Shown here piece after piece: positions 34,540 through 40,869 of a DNA stretch of 40,869 bases. This DNA is from Paraburkholderia sp. SG-MS1 (GTDB lineage Bacteria; Pseudomonadota; Gammaproteobacteria; Burkholderiales; Burkholderiaceae), in NCBI RefSeq assembly GCF_012275575.1, contig NZ_NPIH01000008.1:1-40869 (forward strand). The letters are read 5' to 3'. Both the position numbers and the translations under genes were made by a program. Each line of letters begins with the position of its first letter. Positions within the stretch are counted from its first letter, which is position 1. The notes beneath the pieces were generated by a model. It was not told the DNA's origin. It was given only the letters and a program-made list of their open reading frames with translations, and did not search any database.

Positions 34540-35317
34540 CAACGCCCCGCGCCACATCGTCATCACCGGCGCGAGCGCGGGGCTCGGTCGCGCGCTCGCG
34601 CAGGCCTACGCAGCGCCAGATACGGGGCTTGGCCTGATCGGCCGCGACGCTGAACGCCTGGAAGCCGCAGCCCAAGCCTGCCGCGCAAAAGGCGCAAAGG
34701 TACAAACCGGCCTGATCGACGTACGCGACGCGCAAGCCATGCAAGCCTGGCTGCATCAATTCGACGACGCCCACCCCATCGATCTACTCATCGCCAACGC
34801 CGGAGCGGCCAGCACGCTCGCATCCGCGAACGACTGGGAAGAACTCGAGCGCACTGCGGCGATTGTCGACACCAATTTCTACGGCGCAATGCACGCGGTT
34901 CTGCCAGTCATTTCGCGCATGCGCGCGCGCAGACAAGGCCAGATCGCGTTGGTCAGCTCGCTCGCCGCACTGCGAGGCATGGCGATTTCGCCGGCTTATT
35001 GTGCAAGCAAATCCGCGATTAAAGCGTACGGCGATTCGGTTCGCCCAATCCTGGCGCGGGAAGGCATCCGCATGTCAATCGTTTTGCCGGGTTTCGTGAA
35101 GACGGCCATGAGCGACGTGTTCCCCGGCGGCAAACCGTTCCTCTGGTCCGCGGATAAAGCGGCCCAGCACATCAAGCGCAAGCTGAACTCCGGCCGCGCG
35201 GAAATCGCTTTCCCCGGCTTGCTCGCCTTCGGCATGCGCCTTTTGCCGCTATTGCCTGCTGTGATGGCCGATGCGATTCTCGGCGGTCTGTCGTATCTGC
35301 CTCAGGAGAAGCGCTGA
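34532..35317 (+). CDS. Short-chain dehydrogenase/reductase (WcbP-like)
   Basis: A 261-residue classical SDR. Cofactor motif TGASAGLGRAL is at residues 12-22, with NAG (IANAGAAS), catalytic Ser (LVSSLAAL) and YxxxK (YCASKSAIK). The C-terminus carries a hydrophobic LLPLLPAVMADAIL stretch. ATG 34532 overlaps the kpsS stop, with GAGG 9 nt upstream. It lies between kpsS and an LtaS-like gene exactly as wcbP does in B. pseudomallei capsule I. It may act as a ketoreductase for the adjacent PKS/FAS product or on a sugar; the substrate is unknown. Confidence 0.88.
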   Translation: MSNNAPRHIVITGASAGLGRALAQAYAAPDTGLGLIGRDAERLEAAAQACRAKGAKVQTGLIDVRDAQAMQAWLHQFDDAHPIDLLIANAGAASTLASANDWEELERTAAIVDTNFYGAMHAVLPVISRMRARRQGQIALVSSLAALRGMAISPAYCASKSAIKAYGDSVRPILAREGIRMSIVLPGFVKTAMSDVFPGGKPFLWSADKAAQHIKRKLNSGRAEIAFPGLLAFGMRLLPLLPAVMADAILGGLSYLPQEKR

Positions 35318-36862
35318 GTGGAGGCAACGCCGGTGACAACGTTGGCAATCAGCTTCGCGGCCGCGGCCGTCGTTGCGCTTCTGCCTGAAGCGATCGCGAC
35401 GCCGCGCGCGTCGTTGCGCCGCTCGCCGGTTTCGTTTGCGGTGCATGTTACCGTTATTGGTTTTCTATTCGCGTGCATGCTGCTGATCACCGGACGCGTG
35501 AAGTTTTCCGCGTTCGTCGCAGTCGCGCTGGTCGCGCTGCTGGCGGGCGTGAGCAACGCCAAATATGCATCGCTCAAAGAGCCGTTCGTTTTCACCGATC
35601 TGAGTCTCTTCAGCCAGCTTTTCGCGCACCCACGTCTATACCTGCCGTTCCTCGGCCTCGGGACGGTAGTGGCGATCGTAGTCGGTATCGTGGTGGTGGT
35701 GGCGGGCTTCATGGCTGAGAGGCCGCTCGTGCATCGCCCGGTGGGCGAGCTTCTGATTACCGCGTGCGCCTGCCTTGTCGCGGCATATGTATTCGCTGCC
35801 CGCCTGCCGCTCAAACTGAATGCCGTCGACGACCAGAAGCGTCACGGCTTCTTCGCCGTATTCGTTGCCTACCTGCTGAACGGAATGCGTCGCGCCACCG
35901 CGGACCAACTGCGCGAAGCATTGGCCGCAGGCCCATTCACGAGCGGCACTCCGCAATCCACTCCCGACGTCATTCTGATCCAGAGCGAATCGTTTTTCGA
36001 CGCGCGGCGTCTAGCAGAACCGATCGATCCGGCCATCCTGACTCACTTCGACACCGCGCGCCGGGAGTCGGTCCAGTACGGCGAGTTGACGGTGCCCGCA
36101 TGGGGCGCCAACACGATGCGGACCGAGTTCGCGGTGCTGACGGGCATCGACCAGACTCAGCTCGGCTACGCACGTTTCTATCCGTACGCGTTTGTGCGTC
36201 AAGCGTGCAGGTCGCTCGCCTCATGGTTCAAATACGCCGGCTACAAAACGCTGGCGATCCACCCGTACTACGCGGATTTCTTCGGCCGCGAACGGGCGTT
36301 CAAACATTTACAGATCGACCGTTTCGTCGATATCAAGGCGTTCGCCGACGCGCCGCGCGCAGGCCCGTATGTTTCCGATCAGGCAGTCGCGGACTGGATT
36401 ATCAAGGTGCTTGACGAACCTCGCGACAAGCCCGCGTTCATCTTTTCGATGACGATGGAAAATCACGGCCCGCTGCATCTCGAACAGGTTGAAGCGGGCG
36501 AGGGCGCCGCTTTCCATTCGCTCGGCGACGATCCGCGCTGGCGCGACCTCACCGCGTATCTGCGGCATCTCGCGAATGCCGACGCGATGCTCGGCCAACT
36601 GCTCGCCGAGCTGCGCGCGCGCCGCCGTGATACGGTGCTGTGTTTTTACGGCGACCACGTTCCGGCGCTGTCTCATGTTTATGCGGGCCTTGGCTGCAAG
36701 CCAGCCCGCAGCGACTATTTCATCTGGCGCAACTACGGTGACGCGCCCGCTACCCCAAAAGATCTGAGCGCCGAACAACTCGGCGTCGCCCTCGTTCGGA
36801 CTCTCGAATCGGCCACGCCGCGCGGAACGCCGGCGCGTACGCTGCACCCAACAACAGAATGA
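35318..36862 (+). CDS. Membrane sulfatase-fold protein, LTA synthase-like (WcbQ-like)
   Basis: A 514-residue protein with an N-terminal membrane region of about four to five helices (residues about 5-190) followed by an extracytoplasmic alkaline-phosphatase/sulfatase-fold domain like LtaS/MdoB. Visible motifs are VILIQSESFFD (metal-binding E), the nucleophile-threonine region WGANTMRTEFAVLTG, FSMTMENHGP, and FYGDHVPAL (metal D/H). GTG 35318 directly follows the SDR stop; GTG 35333 with GGAGG 8 nt upstream is an alternative. LtaS-type enzymes transfer phosphoglycerol or phosphoethanolamine groups, so it may decorate the capsule or its lipid. The stop overlaps the PKS start. Confidence 0.85.
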   Translation: MEATPVTTLAISFAAAAVVALLPEAIATPRASLRRSPVSFAVHVTVIGFLFACMLLITGRVKFSAFVAVALVALLAGVSNAKYASLKEPFVFTDLSLFSQLFAHPRLYLPFLGLGTVVAIVVGIVVVVAGFMAERPLVHRPVGELLITACACLVAAYVFAARLPLKLNAVDDQKRHGFFAVFVAYLLNGMRRATADQLREALAAGPFTSGTPQSTPDVILIQSESFFDARRLAEPIDPAILTHFDTARRESVQYGELTVPAWGANTMRTEFAVLTGIDQTQLGYARFYPYAFVRQACRSLASWFKYAGYKTLAIHPYYADFFGRERAFKHLQIDRFVDIKAFADAPRAGPYVSDQAVADWIIKVLDEPRDKPAFIFSMTMENHGPLHLEQVEAGEGAAFHSLGDDPRWRDLTAYLRHLANADAMLGQLLAELRARRRDTVLCFYGDHVPALSHVYAGLGCKPARSDYFIWRNYGDAPATPKDLSAEQLGVALVRTLESATPRGTPARTLHPTTE

Positions 36863-39800
36863 TGACCAAACAGATTGCTATTGTGGGGATGGCTTGCCGC
36901 TTCCCCGGCCATGTCCAGGGACCCGAAGACTTTTGGGCGTTGCTGCGCGACGAAAAGGATGCAGTAACCCAGATCCCGGCTGACCGCTTCGGCACGGAGT
37001 TCTATCAGCATCCGTCGAAACGGGAAGCGGGCAAGAGCTATACGTTCTCGGCTGGCGTGCTCGACGACGTCGCCGGCTTCGACGCGGCCTTCTTCGGCAT
37101 TTCACCGCGCGAAGCGCAGCAGATGGATCCGCAGCAGCGTTTGCTGCTCGAACTCGCATGGGAAACCTTCGAGGACGCGGGTGTGCGTCCGCGCGATATG
37201 GAAGGCAGCAATTGCGCGGTCTATATCGGCGTGGCGAGCCCTGACTACGGCAATCGTTTCGTCGACGACCTGAACGCAGTCGACCCGTACTCGGCAACCG
37301 GCAACACGCTGAGCATCGCATCGAACCGCTTGTCATATCTGTTCGATCTTCGCGGGCCGAGCGTGTCGGTCGATACGGCCTGTTCATCGTCGCTCGTCGC
37401 GTTGCATCAGGCGTGTCAGGCTCTTCAATCGGGCGACGCCGAGATGGCGCTCGCGGGCGGCGTCAATCTGCTGCTGCATCCGTTCGGTTTCGTGACGTTT
37501 TCGAAGGCGTCGATGCTCTCGCCGCGCGGCCGTTGCCGCGCGTTCGACGCGAGTGGCGACGGCTATGTCCGCTCGGAAGGCGGCGCGCTGGTGATGCTGA
37601 AGACGCTGGAGCGCGCGCTGGCCGACGGCGATACGATCCACGCGGTGATCGCCGGTTCGGGCGTCAATTCGGACGGCTATTCGCAAGGCGGCATCAGCGT
37701 GCCGGGCGCGGCCACGCAAGCGGCACTGCTACGCACGGTCTACGACCGCGCGGGCGTCGATCCGCGCTCGCTCGCTTATGTCGAGGCGCATGGCACCGGC
37801 ACCGCGGTCGGCGACCCGATCGAAGCGCGCGCGCTGATGGAAGTCGCCTCGGCGGGAAGGCCGGTCGACCAGCCGTTGCTGATCGGTTCGGTGAAGACTA
37901 ACGTCGGCCACCTCGAAACCGCGTCGGGCATGGCGGGTTTGATGAAGGCGATCCTGTGCCTGAAGCACCGCGCCGTGCCGAAGACGTTGCATTTCGAAAC
38001 ACCCAATCCGGCGATCGATTTCGTCGGCGGCCGGTTGCGTGTCGTGGATCGTCTGACGCCGCTAAATAACGGCGTGGAGCCACTCGTGATCGGCGTCAAC
38101 TCGTTCGGTTTTGGCGGCACGAATGCGCACATCGTGCTGCGTGAAGCACCGTCGATCGCAGCCGATACAAGCAGCACCGCGCTCACGCAAGCCGACAGCG
38201 CAACGGCGCCGCTGTCGCCACTCATCCTGTCGGCCCGCGCCGCCGCCGCGCTGCCGCAACTCGCGGCACGCTATCTGTCCGCGCTCGATAAAGGCGCGTC
38301 GTGGAACGCGCTGGCTGCCAACGCGGCGCATCGGCGGCAATGGCTCAAGCATCGCGCAATCGTCGCGCCGTCCACGCTCGCGGAGGCCCACGCGGCACTC
38401 GGCGCGCTGGCCGCGCCGACGCCAGATCAGACGGAAGCAGCCCTCGTCCAAGGCGACGCCCCCGGCGACGACTCGCGTCTCGCGCTGGTGTTCTCCGGCA
38501 ACGGCTCGCAGTGGGCCGGCATGGGCAAGCTGTTGCTCGAACAGGAGCCGGTGTTTCGCGCCGCGCTCGACGAACTCGACGCGTTCTGGTGTGCCGACGG
38601 CAGCCCGTCGCTGGTCGATGTGCTGCGTGAAGGCGTGAGCGCCGAGCGCCTCGCGGCAACCGAGCACTCGCAGCCGTTGCTGTTCGCGATCCAGGTCGGC
38701 GTGGTGCGTGTGCTCGAAGCACGCGGCGTCGGCTATGACGTGTGCCTGGGTCACAGCGTCGGCGAAGTCGCGGCGGCGTGGGCGTCGGGCGCATTGACGT
38801 TGGCGCAGGCCGTGCACGTGATCAGGATTCGCAGCCGCGCTCAGGCGAGCACGCGCGGCACGGGCCGCATGGCCGCCGCCGGTCTCGGCGACGCCGCGAT
38901 GCGCGCGCTGCTGGCGCAACTCGGTGTGGACACCGCGGTTGAAATCGCAGGCGTGAACAGCCCGCAAGCGGTCACGCTCGCTGGCCCGCTCGGCGCGTTG
39001 CAGGCGGTCGAAGCCGCGGTCAAAGAGAGCGGCCGCTTCTTCCAGCTGCTGGAGCTCGACTACGCGTTTCACAGCCGCCAGATGGACCCGATCGAGCCCG
39101 CCGTGCTGGCAGGTCTCGCGGATCTCGCGCCAAACGCGGCGGTATGCAGCTTCGTATCGACGGTCACGGGCGCGGAGCTCGCGGGCACCGAACTCGGCGC
39201 GCACTACTGGTGGCGCAATATCCGCGAGCCGGTTCGTTTCGGCGACGCGGTGGCGCAGGCCGCGCAAATGGGCGTGCGTCTGTTCCTCGAAATCGGCCCC
39301 CATTCGATCTTGCGCACCTACGTGACGCAAACGCTAGACGACGCGCGTGTCGCCGGCCGCTCGCTGCCGACGCTCAAGCGCCATCACGACAGCGCACACA
39401 TGCTGGATTACGCGCTCTACGCGATGATCGCGAACGGCGCGCGTGTCGATGCCGACTGCTTTGCACCGCTCGGCGCGCGCGTGCCGCTGCCGTCCTATCC
39501 GTGGCAGCACGAACGTCATTGGCTCGGCCCGACTCCCGAGGCCTACAACTTGGTCAATCGCCGCCGCGAACATCCGCTGCTCGGTTATCGCCTGCGCGAA
39601 CATGCGCTCGCGTGGGAAAACCAGCTCGATCCCACGGGCTTGCCGATGCTGGCGGATCACGTGGTGGACGGCGGCGCCGCCTTCCCTGGAGCGGGTTACG
39701 TCGAGATGGCGCTGGCCGCCGCGCGCGTGCATTTCGGCACGGCGAGCTGCGCGCTCGAGAACCTCGAAATCCGTTTGCCGGTCGTGTTCCAGCCGCAGCA

Positions 39801-40869
39801 TTCGAAGCTGTTCCGCTTTACTGTCGATGTGCGCACCGCGGGTTTCACGATCGAAACGCGCGACCGTATGTCCGACGAAGCGTGGTCGCTGAACGTCACC
39901 GGCCGTTTGCTTGCAAGCGGCTGCGCACTGGGCGCGGAGGCCGACGCAGCCACGCTGCCGGCGACGACACTGATCGACCTGCTGGCCCGGCCGCCGATGT
40001 CGGGTGACATGCTGTATGAAAACACCAGCGCCATCGGCCTGAACTACGGCCCGGCGTTCCGATGGGTGCGCTCGGTGCACGTCGATACACACGCCGACAT
40101 CGCGCTCGCGGAAGTGGAAATGCCCGTGGTGCTCGCACAATCCGGCACGGCTTCCAATGCGTATGCATTGCATCCGGCGTTGATGGACAGCGGTTTCCAT
40201 CCGCTCTTCGCATTGCTCGCGTCGCCGGATCAGGTGCAGATCGAGCACGCCGCTTATGTGCCGGTACAACTCGGCCGCATCGATTATTTGCGCGGCGACG
40301 CGGTCTGCTACGTGTTGGCGCGGATCGAGCGGCGCAGCCCGCATTCGGTGGTGGCGTCGTTCGAATTCGCCGACGCGCAAGGTGAAATCGTCGCGCGGCT
40401 CAGCGCATGCCGCTTCCGTCGCGTCGATCTGATGGGCCGTCGTCAGCAGGCGCCCGGACGTTATGCGTATGTCGTCGAAGCGAAGCCGCTCGCGGGCGAT
40501 GCCGACGCGCGCTCGCTGCCCGATCCCGCCGCATTGCTCGACGATGCCGTTGCCGCGCTGGCCACGCACGAAAGCCAGTCGCGCCGACAGTCACATCTGA
40601 CCGAAATGCTGCCGCTCATCGACGTGCTCGCCGGCGCCTACGCGTTGCGTGCGCTCGACGCGTTGAACGTTTTCGAACAGGCGTCGCTGCCGGATTGCGC
40701 GCATCCGGCGCTGCTCGCGCGGCTAGCGCAGATCGTCGTCGAAGATGGTCTCGCGCGTCGCGAAGGCACGCGTCTCGTACGTGATGCCGAGGCTTGCGCG
40801 AGCTTGCCCGGTATCGACGAACTATGGCGCGATCTGCTCGCGCAATCACCCGCGCACGTCGCCGAACTG
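36859..40869 (+). CDS. Type I polyketide synthase / fatty-acid synthase, WcbR-like (partial, runs off window)
   Basis: An open frame of 1337 codons without a stop to the last base. ATG 36859 overlaps the previous stop as ATGA; the next codon (36862) is also ATG. KS: residues about 5-430 with DTACSSS (active Cys175), EAHGTGT (H311) and NVGHLE (H351). AT: about 535-830 with FSGNGSQWAGMG, GHSVGEVAAAWASG (active Ser) and YAFHSRQMD; the GHSVGE and AFH features favour malonyl-CoA. DH: about 900-1190 with HVVDGGAAFPG (H934) and HPALMDSGFH (D1110). The remaining part looks like the linker before a methyltransferase or reductase region. The position after kpsS, SDR and LtaS-like genes mirrors wcbR. 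It probably makes an acyl chain for the capsule. Confidence 0.92.
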   Translation, partial: MMTKQIAIVGMACRFPGHVQGPEDFWALLRDEKDAVTQIPADRFGTEFYQHPSKREAGKSYTFSAGVLDDVAGFDAAFFGISPREAQQMDPQQRLLLELAWETFEDAGVRPRDMEGSNCAVYIGVASPDYGNRFVDDLNAVDPYSATGNTLSIASNRLSYLFDLRGPSVSVDTACSSSLVALHQACQALQSGDAEMALAGGVNLLLHPFGFVTFSKASMLSPRGRCRAFDASGDGYVRSEGGALVMLKTLERALADGDTIHAVIAGSGVNSDGYSQGGISVPGAATQAALLRTVYDRAGVDPRSLAYVEAHGTGTAVGDPIEARALMEVASAGRPVDQPLLIGSVKTNVGHLETASGMAGLMKAILCLKHRAVPKTLHFETPNPAIDFVGGRLRVVDRLTPLNNGVEPLVIGVNSFGFGGTNAHIVLREAPSIAADTSSTALTQADSATAPLSPLILSARAAAALPQLAARYLSALDKGASWNALAANAAHRRQWLKHRAIVAPSTLAEAHAALGALAAPTPDQTEAALVQGDAPGDDSRLALVFSGNGSQWAGMGKLLLEQEPVFRAALDELDAFWCADGSPSLVDVLREGVSAERLAATEHSQPLLFAIQVGVVRVLEARGVGYDVCLGHSVGEVAAAWASGALTLAQAVHVIRIRSRAQASTRGTGRMAAAGLGDAAMRALLAQLGVDTAVEIAGVNSPQAVTLAGPLGALQAVEAAVKESGRFFQLLELDYAFHSRQMDPIEPAVLAGLADLAPNAAVCSFVSTVTGAELAGTELGAHYWWRNIREPVRFGDAVAQAAQMGVRLFLEIGPHSILRTYVTQTLDDARVAGRSLPTLKRHHDSAHMLDYALYAMIANGARVDADCFAPLGARVPLPSYPWQHERHWLGPTPEAYNLVNRRREHPLLGYRLREHALAWENQLDPTGLPMLADHVVDGGAAFPGAGYVEMALAAARVHFGTASCALENLEIRLPVVFQPQHSKLFRFTVDVRTAGFTIETRDRMSDEAWSLNVTGRLLASGCALGAEADAATLPATTLIDLLARPPMSGDMLYENTSAIGLNYGPAFRWVRSVHVDTHADIALAEVEMPVVLAQSGTASNAYALHPALMDSGFHPLFALLASPDQVQIEHAAYVPVQLGRIDYLRGDAVCYVLARIERRSPHSVVASFEFADAQGEIVARLSACRFRRVDLMGRRQQAPGRYAYVVEAKPLAGDADARSLPDPAALLDDAVAALATHESQSRRQSHLTEMLPLIDVLAGAYALRALDALNVFEQASLPDCAHPALLARLAQIVVEDGLARREGTRLVRDAEACASLPGIDELWRDLLAQSPAHVAEL

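Noticed and set aside
38062..40569. Two long minus-strand open frames opposite the PKS
   Set aside because: The plus strand carries KS, AT and DH motifs in one uninterrupted frame; the minus-strand products are Arg/Ala/His-rich shadows.
1..40869. Search for CRISPR arrays, tRNA/rRNA genes, insertion sequences and integrase genes
   Set aside because: No regularly spaced repeats, no tRNA-like cloverleaf with CCA end, and no transposase or integrase motifs were recognised by reading. This is not a substitute for a dedicated scan.

Overview
The window looks like a chromosomal segment of a Burkholderia/Paraburkholderia-type betaproteobacterium. The flanks are GC-rich with a strong G/C third-position preference. 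There is a cyoABCD quinol oxidase operon, and the capsule export genes and a WcbO-P-Q-R-like block follow the B. pseudomallei capsule I (wcb) gene set. The species cannot be named from sequence reading alone. No tRNA, rRNA, CRISPR array, transposase or integrase was seen.

Layout. (1) 70-4764, minus strand: a three-gene ABC operon (LolD/YbbA-type ATPase, long FtsX-type permease, AttH/CrtC-like secreted protein). (2) 5450-11215, plus strand: a NuoM-type proton-channel subunit without any other nuo genes, then cyoA-B-C-D (bo3 ubiquinol oxidase), ended by a strong bidirectional terminator. The leaders of nuoM and cyoA share a related 37-bp element. (3) 11329-11793, minus: a small protein of unknown function. 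(4) 12178 to the right edge: a capsule locus of the ABC-transporter (group 2/3, KpsCS) type.

The capsule locus holds kpsC and a glycosyltransferase (minus). A long plus-strand run follows: an APS kinase, a KpsD/Wza-like outer-membrane lipoprotein, a very long FkbM-methyltransferase/coiled-coil/DUF4214 protein, a GT4-GT2-GT4 giant glycosyltransferase, a GDP-mannose 4,6-dehydratase, a sulfotransferase fused to sugar-binding-like domains, and a GT4. A convergent minus-strand operon has kpsE, kpsM, kpsT and a GT4. A rightward operon then carries kpsS, an SDR, a membrane LtaS-like sulfatase-fold protein and the first 1337 codons of a type I PKS/FAS (KS-AT-DH so far), which runs off the window.

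How it fits together: KpsS and KpsC would build the lipid-linked poly-Kdo primer. The glycosyltransferases, using at least one GDP-deoxysugar precursor, extend the polymer. KpsMT with KpsE and KpsD export it. The isolated APS kinase plus the sulfotransferase suggest PAPS-dependent sulfation, and the SDR/LtaS-like/PKS block suggests a further lipid-like or phospho-modification. The central segment (about 15.4-33.3 kb) is visibly less GC-rich than the flanks, as expected for a serotype-specific module between conserved export genes.

Most interesting observations: a roughly 115-residue C-terminal domain shared by the giant glycosyltransferase and the sulfotransferase; a Wzt-C-like domain on the sulfotransferase while the KpsT ATPase has none; the FkbM coiled-coil protein, which resembles a WbdD-style molecular ruler; and the common leader element of the orphan nuoM and cyo operons.
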